DNA from: UBA2387 sp019454665
GTDB lineage: Bacteria; Armatimonadota; Fimbriimonadia; Fimbriimonadales; Fimbriimonadaceae
Direction: 5' to 3'
Length of the DNA: 64,000 bases
Assembly (NCBI GenBank): GCA_045862995.1
Contig: BTVX01000003.1
Coordinates: forward strand, 124,001 to 188,000
Made by a program: the position numbers and the translations under genes. Within the stretch, counting starts at the first letter, position 1; each line of letters starts with the position of its first letter. This document shows positions 24,403 to 32,406 of the stretch, in pieces. The notes under the pieces are model-generated. The model saw only the letters and a program-made list of their open reading frames with translations, was not told the DNA's origin and did not search any database.

Positions 24403-24436
24403 ATCGCATATCGCGAATCGCGATATGCGATATAAT
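24403..24436 (+). promoter_or_regulatory. 29-bp perfect palindrome overlapping a TATAAT box
   Basis: ATCGCATATCGCGA (24403-24416) is followed by one A and then its exact reverse complement (24418-24431). The last base is also the first base of TATAAT (24431-24436), which ends 6 nt before the ATG of the winged-helix gene. A dimeric regulator bound here would cover the -10/-35 region. Most likely operator of the pair itself, possibly also acting on the divergent oxidoreductase gene. Confidence 0.7.
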
Positions 24437-24442
24437 GGTCGC

Positions 24443-24952
24443 ATGATTGGCTCCGTCGACCTCCTGGTCCTGCTCAAAGTGTGTTCAAAGGGTGACTCCC
24501 CCTGGGATCAGGCTCAGATCGCGTGGGATTTGTTCGTCAGCCAAAGCACCGTGAGCATGTCCTTGCGCCGTGCTGCCGAAGTGCGACTCTATAGCCCGTC
24601 GCTGCGCCGCGTGAATGCAACCGGGCTGCAGGAGGCGTTGATCCACGGGGCCAAGTATTTCCTGGCACCGATCCGCGGAGGAATCACTGTCGGCATGCCG
24701 ACTTGCTGGGCCGTCTCTCCGTTCAAGGGTCGGATCGTGCCCTCAGACGAACTCCCCCCTGTATGGCCCGATCCGGAAGGTACCGTGAGAGGTCTCTCGT
24801 TTGAGCCTCTCTACCGGACGGCTCCGAAAGCTGCGGCCCTGGATGCGGGGTTCTACGAACTTCTTGCCATCGTCGACGTGCTTCGCGATGGCCGCCCCCG
24901 CGAAGTCGCCATGGCCAAGGACGAGTTGGCAAAGAGACTGTGTGTCCGATGA
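24443..24952 (+). CDS. Winged-helix protein, probable antitoxin of a nucleotidyltransferase pair
   Basis: 169 aa. The N-terminus DLLVLLKVCSKG..WDQAQIAWDLFVSQSTVSMSLRRAA is a helix-turn-helix/winged helix of MarR-like type (residues 5-50); the rest includes SPSLRRVNATGLQEALIHG and a proline-containing linker PPVWPDPEGTVRG with EPLYRTAPKAAALD. Start chosen at 24443, where TATAAT lies 6 nt upstream (leaderless), rather than at the in-frame ATG at 24425 inside the palindrome. The stop overlaps the nucleotidyltransferase ATG by 4 bp. By analogy with AbiEi and MenA-like partners it would repress the operon through the palindrome; neutralising activity is inferred. Confidence 0.7.
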   Translation: MIGSVDLLVLLKVCSKGDSPWDQAQIAWDLFVSQSTVSMSLRRAAEVRLYSPSLRRVNATGLQEALIHGAKYFLAPIRGGITVGMPTCWAVSPFKGRIVPSDELPPVWPDPEGTVRGLSFEPLYRTAPKAAALDAGFYELLAIVDVLRDGRPREVAMAKDELAKRLCVR

Positions 24953-25659
24953 GCCCGCATACTCCTTCGGTAGAGATGGTCACGTTGGCGGCAGAGAAGC
25001 TGGGTGACCTCTGTTCGCGAGTCGTCTTCTTGGGAGGCGCGATCGTTGACTTGCTCGTCACCGAATCAGTTGCTTCCCCGGCCCGACCCACTGACGACGT
25101 GGACGTCGTAGTTGAGGTTGCAGGCTACATCGGCTACCATGAACTGGAATCCGAACTGCGTGCGCGCGGCTTTGGGAACGTCATCGAAGGGCCCATCTGT
25201 CGCTTTCGCCACGGTGGTCTGATCTTGGACGCAATGCCCACGGACGCCAACGTCTTCGGCTTCGGAAACCGTTGGTATGCCCACGCTTTGGAGAGTGCCG
25301 TCCCCTACGAGCTCCCCACGGGAAGATACATCCGCCTGATTGCCGCACCGTGCTTTTTGGCAACGAAGCTCGACGCCTTTGACTCTCCAGACAGAGAAGG
25401 ACATGGCGACATGGTGGCCAGCAAGGACTTCGAGGACATCGTTCGCGTTCTCAACGGGCGAGGAGCCATAGCCTCCGAGGTTCGTGGATCCAGCGATCAC
25501 CTGCGAGTTTGGTTGGAGGAGCAGTTTCGGACCCTTGCACTGGATCCTCGGCTCCCAGATGGCCTTGTCGCTCACCTAGACACCGATTGGGCGAGCCAAG
25601 CCCGCGTATCGCTCGTCCTTGGTCGCATACGCAAGCTAGCAGGATTGGGAGACGCCTAG
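24949..25659 (+). CDS. AbiEii/MenT-like nucleotidyltransferase, probable toxin
   Basis: 236 aa. The nucleotidyltransferase signature is LGGAIVDLLV followed by TDDVDVVVEV (GG..D-D-x-D), with a further acidic region at LILDAMPTDANVFGFGN and a helical C-terminus. This is the MNT/AbiEii superfamily, whose toxins transfer nucleotides to tRNA 3' ends or other targets. Start taken at the ATG of the ATGA overlap with the winged-helix gene. Its stop overlaps that of the convergent MmcQ gene by 4 bp. A housekeeping sugar or drug nucleotidyltransferase is possible but the operon layout favours a toxin-antitoxin or abortive-infection role. Confidence 0.72.
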   Translation: MSPHTPSVEMVTLAAEKLGDLCSRVVFLGGAIVDLLVTESVASPARPTDDVDVVVEVAGYIGYHELESELRARGFGNVIEGPICRFRHGGLILDAMPTDANVFGFGNRWYAHALESAVPYELPTGRYIRLIAAPCFLATKLDAFDSPDREGHGDMVASKDFEDIVRVLNGRGAIASEVRGSSDHLRVWLEEQFRTLALDPRLPDGLVAHLDTDWASQARVSLVLGRIRKLAGLGDA

Positions 25660-26039
25660 CGACCTAGATCGAACGCCTCAATCAGCGCTGGCGGGGCTTT
25701 GCAGCGCCATGCTTCAATCAGCAACTCCTCGATCTGCTCCGGGGTTGCGTCGTCGAGCCGGGCCAACACCGCCGGGAAGCCGTCGTAGTGCGGTTCGGTG
25801 AACAGGAAGCCCGGTTCGGAGGCGAGCAACAGATCCTTGGCCTCGAGATTGGGCACGCTGATGGCCAACACGCGGTCGTTGATGACCTTGGGCCGTTTGG
25901 GGTGAACGCGTTCGGCCCACGTCCAAGCGAACCCTTTGGCCTTGCCCTTGACCATCACCGAGAACCCGAAACGCCCCACGCCCTCAATCGAACCCGGCAG
26001 ACGGGAACAGATGGCCCGGATGTCGTCGTGCGTGGTCAT
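25656..26039 (-). CDS. MmcQ/YjbR family protein
   Basis: 127 aa. Family pattern: N-terminal helix AICSRLPGS, GRFGFSVMVKGKAKGFAWTW, ERVHPKRPKVINDRVLAISV, LLASEPGFLFTEPHYDGFPA and the closing EELLIEAWRCKAP. YjbR has a CyaY-like fold with proposed DNA binding; no catalytic role is known. It precedes no clear partner; the Usp gene on the same strand ends 13 nt upstream of its start and may be cotranscribed. Confidence 0.82.
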   Translation of the reverse strand: MTTHDDIRAICSRLPGSIEGVGRFGFSVMVKGKAKGFAWTWAERVHPKRPKVINDRVLAISVPNLEAKDLLLASEPGFLFTEPHYDGFPAVLARLDDATPEQIEELLIEAWRCKAPPALIEAFDLGR

Positions 26040-26051
26040 GACCGACCCAGC

Positions 26052-26975
26052 TTATCCCTTGCGGCGAACGACCAGCACCGAGCAAGGCGCTTCGGTGGCG
26101 ACTTCGTAGCTGACGCTGCCGATGAAGAACCGCTCTAGTGCTCCGTGGCGGGTGGCGCCGATCACCAGCAGGTCGGCAGCTTCTTTCTCGGCCACGCCGA
26201 TCAGGCCATGGGCGGGGCGCGCCAAGACCGCTCGCCCCACAACGGTGTCGGCGACACGGCGCAGAGTGTCCTCTGCGCCGCTCACCAGGTTCTTGGCCCG
26301 CATCTCGTCCTCGTCGTAGGTGTCGCGGAACATCGAGGGCTCGATCCCGGTGGGCGTCACGATCAAGGGGTGGACGCAAACAGGGACGACCTTGCCAAAC
26401 GCCTTGTCGGGCGCACTGCTGATGGTTTGTACCGCGTTGATCGAGCCTGCGGAGCCATCTACGGCCACGAGCACGTCGAGTTTTGACTTGGACTCCAAGC
26501 GCTCAATGGCCTGCTCGGGGGTCTGGTCGTGTCCGCACCGAGCGATGAGCAGGCTGACCGGGCTGTGGCTGAGCAACTTCCGGGCCACGCTGCCGAGCAG
26601 AAAGCTCTTGATTGCGCCTTCGCCCTTGGAGCCCAATGCGATCAGGTCGTACTGGTCGTCCGCTTGGTCGAGCAATGCGTTGCCGGGGTCTCCCTCCAAG
26701 ACCAAGGGCAACGCGTCGAACCCACGGGCCCGCATCCGCGCGGCGCCTGCCTCGGCGACTTTGCGACCCTCGGCGAGGGCAGCCTCCCAAATGGCAGCCG
26801 ACTGGTCTGCCAAGCCCAACCCGCCCATCGGGGGAACTGTGGCCACAAACGCGAGCGGCGAGGGGACCGCGTGAGCGCAGTCCACCTTGGCCCCCTGGGT
26901 TTGGGGCAGTTTGGCCAGCAACGCTTCGGCGAGCAGGCTGTGTTTGGAACCGTCGGTGGCGAGAAGGATTCTCAT
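26052..26975 (-). CDS. Tandem universal stress protein
   Basis: 307 aa made of two UspA domains (about 1-148 and 165-307). Both keep the ATP-binding pattern G-x2-G-x9-G-S: GSKGEGAIKSFLLGSVARKL and GATRHGALERFFIGSVSYEV; each starts with a beta strand plus Asp (LLATDGS and LVAVDGS). Such proteins bind ATP and help survival under stress or energy limitation. SD AGGAG before the ATG. It lies 20 nt downstream of fahA on the same strand. Confidence 0.92.
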   Translation of the reverse strand: MRILLATDGSKHSLLAEALLAKLPQTQGAKVDCAHAVPSPLAFVATVPPMGGLGLADQSAAIWEAALAEGRKVAEAGAARMRARGFDALPLVLEGDPGNALLDQADDQYDLIALGSKGEGAIKSFLLGSVARKLLSHSPVSLLIARCGHDQTPEQAIERLESKSKLDVLVAVDGSAGSINAVQTISSAPDKAFGKVVPVCVHPLIVTPTGIEPSMFRDTYDEDEMRAKNLVSGAEDTLRRVADTVVGRAVLARPAHGLIGVAEKEAADLLVIGATRHGALERFFIGSVSYEVATEAPCSVLVVRRKG

Positions 26976-26995
26976 GGCGATCTCCTACGGGCGAC

Positions 26996-28273
26996 TCAGC
27001 GCACGCGTGCAGGAGCCACCCGATTGCAGAGTTCCCCAAAACCCACACGAAACCCTGCTCCTTGGGCCCAACCGCTCATCAAAACTCGGTCGCCATCGTG
27101 GATGAACACGCGCGTCTCCCCCGTCTCGTCGATGGCGATCGGCCTTTCGCCGCGCCACGCAAGTTCGAGCATCGAGCCGTACGAGTCGGGGTCGGGCCCG
27201 CTGATGGTGCCGCTCGCGTAGAGGTCGCCCACCTGAACGTTCGTGCCGTTGCTTGCCTGGTGCAAGAGCTGTTGGGCCAGGCTCCAATACATGTGGCGAA
27301 AGTTCGTGCGGCAAACACGTTGAGGCTTCGTCGCCCGCTCGGTCTGGATGGCCACCTCGAGCTGGACGTCGAAGTGCCAGGGCAGAGCGGTCTGCAGGTG
27401 CGGCAAGGGTGTGGGATCTTGCTCGGGGCCGGGCACTCGGAACGGCAGCAAGGCGTCCACGGGCACGACCCACGGACTGATCGAGGTCGCAAACGACTTT
27501 GCGAGAAACGGGCCCAAAGGCGCGTACTCCCAACGCTGGACGTCGCGAGCCGACCAATCGTTGACCAGCACCAGACCAAACACGAAGTCGTCTACCTGGT
27601 CCTCGTTCAGGGTGTCCCCGAGCGTGTTGTCGGCGCCGGTGAAGAAGCCCACTTCCAACTCGAAGTCCAGTTGCTTGCTCGGTCCGAAGGACGGCGGACC
27701 GTCGTTGGAGGCCACGGTCTGGCCGCACGGGCGCCGAATGTCGGTCCCCGACCCCACCACGCTCGACGCGCGCCCGTTGTAGCCCACAGGCAGGTGTTTC
27801 CAGTTGGGCAGGAGCGGCTTCTCCGGGTCGCGGAACATCCGCCCCACGTTCGAGGCGTGCTGCTCGCTGCTGTAGAAGTCCACGAACGCTCCGATGTGGA
27901 CCGGCATGTGCAAGGTGGCGTCGGCCACGGGCACCAAGGCGCGGGCACGCAACCGCTCGTCGTCGCGAAGCACGGTTTCGGAATCGCGCAGCAGTTCGGC
28001 GAGTCGCTGGCGGAGGGCCGTCCATGCGCCTCGGCCCAAGCTCATCACGGGGTTCAGCGTGTCGGCGTGGAACACGTCGGGGCCGTCGAGCAGACCGGCG
28101 TCATGCAACAGGCCGGTGTCCAAGATGAACTCGCCGATGGCCACGCCAACGCGAGCAGGGCGTCCGTCGCGCTTCGAGAAGATGCCGTAGGGCAGGTTCT
28201 GGATGGGAAAGTGCGACTCTGGCGCGACGGGCACCCAACTTCGCCAATCGCCTGGGACAACGAACGACTTCAT
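26996..28273 (-). CDS. fahA: Fumarylacetoacetase
   Basis: 425 aa. Cleaves fumarylacetoacetate to fumarate and acetoacetate, the last step of tyrosine/homogentisate breakdown. Domain order is as in the eukaryotic-type enzyme: an N-terminal SH3-like part (PYGIFSKRDGRPARVGVAIG) and the FAH fold with DFYSSEQHASNVGRMFR (catalytic D-F-x-x-S..H), FELEVGFFTGADN, VNDWSARDVQRWEYAPLGPF and SGTISGP. Start codon overlaps the stop of the unknown gene upstream by 4 bp. Homogentisate dioxygenase and HPD are not in the window. Confidence 0.95.
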   Translation of the reverse strand: MKSFVVPGDWRSWVPVAPESHFPIQNLPYGIFSKRDGRPARVGVAIGEFILDTGLLHDAGLLDGPDVFHADTLNPVMSLGRGAWTALRQRLAELLRDSETVLRDDERLRARALVPVADATLHMPVHIGAFVDFYSSEQHASNVGRMFRDPEKPLLPNWKHLPVGYNGRASSVVGSGTDIRRPCGQTVASNDGPPSFGPSKQLDFELEVGFFTGADNTLGDTLNEDQVDDFVFGLVLVNDWSARDVQRWEYAPLGPFLAKSFATSISPWVVPVDALLPFRVPGPEQDPTPLPHLQTALPWHFDVQLEVAIQTERATKPQRVCRTNFRHMYWSLAQQLLHQASNGTNVQVGDLYASGTISGPDPDSYGSMLELAWRGERPIAIDETGETRVFIHDGDRVLMSGWAQGAGFRVGFGELCNRVAPARVR

Positions 28274-29124
28274 GGCCACAGCCCCATTGTGGTCAGATCG
28301 GCCACGGGTTCGTGGATCGAACAACTTCCGATGGAAGCCAAGGCTTCGCGGGCATCGCCCAACGCCTCCACCGATATCGCCTCGCCGCAGACCTCCACCA
28401 TGTCTTCGGACCAGCGCATCGCTTCGGCGGGTGCCTCAAGGATGCGGGCCACCAGCGAGCGGGACGCTTCCAGCGATTCTGCGGCGGCGAACGCGAGCAC
28501 GCAATTGAGGAATCCGAACATCCGGGCGGTGCCAAGGCTCGGGTCCTTGGCCGAGATCGGTTGCCTGCCCGTGACGGGGTGGTGGAGACCGGCGGTCAGC
28601 TTGACCTCGAGCCGAAGGTCCACGGCCTCGACGATGAACGCCGCAACGTCGTCGGCCTTGGGGAAAGCGGCGGGCATCATGCCTCCAAGTCGCACCTTCG
28701 CGCCGAGGTCCGCCTCCGCCAACGCTGTCAGCGCATCGGAGAGGCCCGAATCGAGCGGCACCTCGACAAACGGCGCAGGCTCGTGGCCCTCGTCGGCGAG
28801 CCTCGCCGCGAGACGTGCCAGCGCCTTCATTCCGGCGGGCGAGGCAGCCTTGGTTTCCAGCGAAACCACCTGCAAGCCAGGGGGGATCTCGAAGGCCTGG
28901 GCGGGATCGGCAAGCAGAACCGCGACGGGCAAGGTGTCCTTGCTCCCCAAACAGGCGGATAGCTCGGCGAGGCGGTCTGACGGGCAGACGAACGCTGCGG
29001 TCAGCGGCTCGTCCCACCACTTGCGATACTCCTCGGCGGCGTCGGCCATGCTCAACGCAGCGGGCGGAAACAGGCCCGCGTAATCGAAGAGGCCGGAGAC
29101 CGAGGCGGCGACGGTTCGGTACAC
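28270..29124 (-). CDS. Conserved protein of unknown function coupled to fahA
   Basis: 284 aa, GTG start at 29122-29124 with a TACACT box 6 nt upstream and no SD. Notable segments are GLFDYAGLFPPAALSM, EVPLDSGLSDAL, KVRLGGMMPAAFPKADDVAA, LEVKLTAGLHHPVT and GFLNCVLAFAAAES. Alternating beta-strand/helix spacing with conserved charged ends suggests a TIM-barrel-like fold, but no catalytic motif is recognisable. I have an impression of similar proteins next to fumarylacetoacetase genes in other phyla, unverified. The 4-bp overlap points to a role in aromatic amino-acid breakdown. Confidence 0.65.
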   Translation of the reverse strand: MYRTVAASVSGLFDYAGLFPPAALSMADAAEEYRKWWDEPLTAAFVCPSDRLAELSACLGSKDTLPVAVLLADPAQAFEIPPGLQVVSLETKAASPAGMKALARLAARLADEGHEPAPFVEVPLDSGLSDALTALAEADLGAKVRLGGMMPAAFPKADDVAAFIVEAVDLRLEVKLTAGLHHPVTGRQPISAKDPSLGTARMFGFLNCVLAFAAAESLEASRSLVARILEAPAEAMRWSEDMVEVCGEAISVEALGDAREALASIGSCSIHEPVADLTTMGLWP

Positions 29125-29130
29125 GCGACG

Positions 29131-29136
29131 AGTGTA
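29131..29136 (-). promoter_or_regulatory. -10 box TACACT of the fahA operon
   Basis: TACACT ends 6 nt before the GTG start of the first gene of the unknown gene-fahA-usp run; no SD in between. Confidence 0.4.
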
Positions 29137-29217
29137 CGCGACGATGTCTTGAGTTTGCGAAGGGCCGGACGCTGGAACTCTCTGGGCAAACTTCCGTTAT
29201 CCTAAGAAGAGACGGCG

Positions 29218-29820
29218 ATGAAAGCGATGCTCGCGATCCTCGGTTTGTCGGTCCTCGGCTGGACCGGCTGGTCCCTCCAAGCGAAGGAGCCCGCCCCGCC
29301 GCCTGCGGAACAACAGCGCATGAGCCAAGACAGGATTCTCGGATGGGCCGTGGTGGACAATCGCTTCGCAGAAGGTCCGTTCGCCGGCTATTGGGTGGGC
29401 GTCAGCCCCCCTCGCGAAGACAAGTTCGTTCTTGCGGATCGCGAGTGGCAACGGATTCTCAAGCCCGAGCAGTACCGCATCCTCCGCAACAAGGGCACCG
29501 AACCCGCGTTCTGCGGTCGGTTCCACGACCACAAAGCCGATGGTTTCTACCGCGTGATCGGCAGCGGGCAACCCGTGTTCAAGTCGTCGGCCAAGTTCGA
29601 TTCGGGCACGGGCTGGCCGTCGTTCTTCGAGCCCTACGACCGCGATGCGATCTGGCTCAAGCCCGACTTCAGCCACGGCATGACGCGCTTGGAAGTGCTG
29701 GCCAGCCGCTGCGACGGGCACCTGGGCCACGTTTTCCCCGATGGCCCGCGCGAGAAGGGCGGCCTGCGGTTCTGCATCAACTCCGAGGTGCTGGAGTTCG
29801 TGCCCACGACCAAGGGCTGA
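29218..29820 (+). CDS. Exported MsrB-like methionine sulfoxide reductase without the zinc site
   Basis: 200 aa. A 22-residue hydrophobic N-terminus (MKAMLAILGLSVLGWTGWSL) acts as signal or anchor; a Pro-rich stalk and an extra segment follow. The MsrB core is clear: KFDSGTGWPSFFEPY, SHGMTRLEV, HLGHVFPDGP and RFCINS with catalytic C186. Three of the four usual zinc cysteines are missing (GSGQ at 115-118, A162 for Cys), leaving C165. C99 (EPAFCGRF) or C165 may act as resolving Cys. It reduces methionine-R-sulfoxide, here probably in exported proteins. Its stop abuts that of the convergent DUF1501 gene. Confidence 0.88.
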   Translation: MKAMLAILGLSVLGWTGWSLQAKEPAPPPAEQQRMSQDRILGWAVVDNRFAEGPFAGYWVGVSPPREDKFVLADREWQRILKPEQYRILRNKGTEPAFCGRFHDHKADGFYRVIGSGQPVFKSSAKFDSGTGWPSFFEPYDRDAIWLKPDFSHGMTRLEVLASRCDGHLGHVFPDGPREKGGLRFCINSEVLEFVPTTKG

Positions 29821-31356
29821 TTACGCCAGCAACTCGTCCACCACGTGGCCGTGGACGTCCGTTAGGCGGAAGTCCCGGCCCTGGAAGCGATAGGTCAGCT
29901 TCGTGTGGTCAATGCCCATCAGGTGCAGCATCGTCGCGTTGAGGTCGTGCACGTGCACCGCGCCCGGAGTGAACGCGTCCTCGGTCGGCTTGATGATCGC
30001 GCCGTCCTTGTCCACGATGTTGTAGGAGTAGTCGTCGGTGTGCCCGTACACGGTGCCCGGCTTGACTCCGCCTCCCGCCATCCACATCGTGAAGCAGCGG
30101 GGGTGGTGGTCGCGGCCGTAGTTGTCGCGGGCGAGCGGCCCTTGGCAGTAGACCGTCCGACCGAACTCGCCTCCCCACACCACCAGCGTCTCGTCGAGGA
30201 GCCCGCGCCGCTTGAGGTCCTTGATGAGCGCCGCGCAGGGCTGGTCAATGTCCTTGCACTGGAGTGGCAGGTCCCGGGGCAGGCTGTCGTGGTGGTCCCA
30301 ACCCCGGTGCCAAATCTGCGTGAATCGGACGCCCCGCTCGGCCAAACGCCGCGCCAACAGGCAGTTCGCCGCGAACGTGCCCGGCGTTCGGCTGTCCTCG
30401 CCGTAGAGTTCGAACGTGTCGTCGCTCTCCGTGGAGAGGTCCATCAGGTCGGGGACGCTGGTCTGCATCTTGTACGCCATCTCGTACTGCGCGATGCGGG
30501 CCGCGATTTCGGGGTCGCCGAACTGTTTGAGCGTCAACTGGTTGAGTTGAGCCAAGTCGTCCAGCATCTGTCGGCGCGTCGAGGACAAGACGCCTTCGGG
30601 GTTCTTCAGGTACAGCACGGGGTCGCCAGTGGACCGCAGCGCCACCCCCTGATGTTCGCTGGGCAGGAACCCCGTTCCCCACAGGCGGTTGTAGAGGGCC
30701 TGGGCGTCGCGCTTCGCGCTCCACTTGCTGTGAAGCACCACGTAGGTGGGCAGTTCCTCGTTCTCGCTGCCCAAGCCGTAGCTGACCCAGGCGCCGAGGC
30801 TGGGCCGACCGGGAAGCTGGCTGCCGGTTTGGATGAACGTGACCGCGGGGTCGTGGTTGATCGCGTCGGTCCACATCGAGCGAATGACGCAGAGTTCGTT
30901 GGCCACGGTGGCCGTGTGGGGCAGCAGCTCGCTGATGTAGACGCCGTCTTCGTTGTTGTCGTACTTCTTGAACTCGTACTTGCTGGGGGCGACGGGAAAA
31001 CGCGCCTGGCCGCTGGTCATCGTGGTGATGCGCTGGCCCATGCGGATCTCGTCGGGCAGGTCGGCGTCGTAGACGTCGCGCATCTTCGGCTTGTAGTCCC
31101 ACATGTCCATCTGGCTGGGGCCGCCGTTCATGAACAGGACGATGACGCGCTTGGCTTTGGGGGCGAAGTGCGGCACGCCGGGGGGGCCCTTGCGGCCCTT
31201 CTGGTCGGCGAGGGCGATCGAGCCCGCCAAGAGGCCTCCGCCCAAGCCTCCGCTCCGGAGGAGCGTGTGCAGGGCGGCGGTGCCGACCCCGAGGGCGGTC
31301 TTCCCGAAGAGCTGGCGTCGGGTCAGGAGCAGTTCGTGTTCGCGTCGGGGGTCCAT
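29821..31356 (-). CDS. DUF1501 family protein with Tat-like signal
   Basis: 511 aa. The N-terminus LLTRRQLFGKTALGVGTAAL has a twin-arginine motif and hydrophobic segment, fitting export of a folded protein. Body motifs are KRVIVLFMNGGPSQMDMWDY, HDPAVTFIQTG, WHRGWDHHDSLPRD, VVWGGEFGRTVY and GRDHHPRCFTMWMAGGGV, typical of DUF1501, a sulfatase/alkaline-phosphatase-like fold. DUF1501 genes usually follow a DUF1549/DUF1553 cytochrome gene, as here, but in this window about 1.05 kb with two EF-hand genes lies between. The biochemical role is unknown; association with polysaccharide or sulfated-glycan use is proposed in Planctomycetes. Confidence 0.9.
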   Translation of the reverse strand: MDPRREHELLLTRRQLFGKTALGVGTAALHTLLRSGGLGGGLLAGSIALADQKGRKGPPGVPHFAPKAKRVIVLFMNGGPSQMDMWDYKPKMRDVYDADLPDEIRMGQRITTMTSGQARFPVAPSKYEFKKYDNNEDGVYISELLPHTATVANELCVIRSMWTDAINHDPAVTFIQTGSQLPGRPSLGAWVSYGLGSENEELPTYVVLHSKWSAKRDAQALYNRLWGTGFLPSEHQGVALRSTGDPVLYLKNPEGVLSSTRRQMLDDLAQLNQLTLKQFGDPEIAARIAQYEMAYKMQTSVPDLMDLSTESDDTFELYGEDSRTPGTFAANCLLARRLAERGVRFTQIWHRGWDHHDSLPRDLPLQCKDIDQPCAALIKDLKRRGLLDETLVVWGGEFGRTVYCQGPLARDNYGRDHHPRCFTMWMAGGGVKPGTVYGHTDDYSYNIVDKDGAIIKPTEDAFTPGAVHVHDLNATMLHLMGIDHTKLTYRFQGRDFRLTDVHGHVVDELLA

Positions 31357-31410
31357 GGCTCTGGCTGGGATCCGGTACCCGCCATTCTAACGCATGTCCC
31401 TCAACGATGG

Positions 31411-32076
31411 CTACCGCAGCGTTCGGATTGGCGCACCGGCTGGCCGAGTCTGGGTGGCCCTGTACCCATCGCTGGCCTTCACGGGGCCAACCGTGGGCGC
31501 GGCCCTGCCAAGGTTTGACCTGACAATGGCGACATCCTTCTCGTCGATGATCGAGTCTCTGTTCAGGTCGCTGACCACCCCATAGGAGCCCTTGTACACC
31601 CCGTTGTTCCGCCCGCCTTTGCTGATGAAGTACCGCAACACCTCCAAATCCTGTTCGTCGATCCTCCTGTCCGAGTTAACGTCTCCGAGAGCGAGTCTAA
31701 CTGTCTCGTTGAGGTAGTTCGTTCCGGGTTTTAGATTGCGAACGGCGAACAGCGTGGGGATCGCCGCGAGTACTTCAAGAGAGACCTGTCGCACAAGGTC
31801 CTTCTGGCCGTCCGCTCCCTTTCGGGGCAATAAGACCGTCACCCACGTTTCCCTTGGGGACAAGACGTCGACGAAGCCCCATTCTGTGTCGGCCTCCTCG
31901 GGCACCAACTCCAGTCCTTTTTCATCGTAAAGGCGGCGACCGTAACCGAACCCATAGAGGTGCTCGACCCTGAACACAAGCCTATCCACGTGGACTGATT
32001 GGGCCAGTCGACCGACCGCCCCTTGTTGGGCGGTACACGTCGTTGCAAGTGCACATAGTATCGCGGTAATCATCAT
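31411..32076 (-). CDS. Secreted protein with C-terminal dockerin-like EF-hand repeats
   Basis: 221 aa. Short signal peptide MMITAILCALATTCTAQQ, an unrecognised N-terminal domain (about 20-135), then two dockerin-type calcium loops: LGDVNSDRRIDEQDLEVLRY and SDLNRDSIIDEKDVAIVRSN. The tail is RATQTRPAGAP. Dockerin-like repeats in this phylum close many large secreted proteins. It starts 21 nt after the EF-hand fragment upstream. Base use is visibly less GC-rich than in the flanking DUF1501 and cytochrome genes. Confidence 0.6.
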   Translation of the reverse strand: MMITAILCALATTCTAQQGAVGRLAQSVHVDRLVFRVEHLYGFGYGRRLYDEKGLELVPEEADTEWGFVDVLSPRETWVTVLLPRKGADGQKDLVRQVSLEVLAAIPTLFAVRNLKPGTNYLNETVRLALGDVNSDRRIDEQDLEVLRYFISKGGRNNGVYKGSYGVVSDLNRDSIIDEKDVAIVRSNLGRAAPTVGPVKASDGYRATQTRPAGAPIRTLR

Positions 32077-32097
32077 GTGAAAAGTTCCCCGGCCTGT

Positions 32098-32301
32098 TTA
32101 GGCGTCTCCGTCGGTTTGATTGTTGGCGTAGGCGATGTCGTAATCGTCATCGTCCACGTCTCCATCTCGGTCGAGGTCGCCGAACAATGGCACGTTGCCA
32201 GCGCTGTCGGGCTTGATCCAGTCGAAGTCGGCGGAAGTCAACCCGTTCCATGCGGAGAGCAGGTCGAGATCGTCTTGGTCAATGTCATTATCACCGTCCA
32301 C
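32098..32301 (-). pseudogene. Dockerin-like EF-hand fragment, likely gene remnant
   Basis: 67 residues from a GTG, with a stop six codons further upstream. It consists of little but two acidic calcium loops (DGDNDIDQDDLDLL and GDLDRDGDVDDDDYDIAY), the shape of a dockerin pair that normally ends a large secreted protein. The residues GD before the GTG continue the pattern, so the true N-terminal part is gone. The sequence above it (32302-32406) is AT-rich with no coding signal. Probably the tail of a deleted gene, although a small stand-alone EF-hand protein is possible. Confidence 0.5.
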
Positions 32302-32406
32302 GTCGCCCCGAAGTGGTCAACCACCAACCCTCTGCTCCCACTATAACACACATTTCCGAAAACAGGGGCGAGTTCTCAGAAAAAAATCGAAAGAACAAAA
32401 CGCCCC

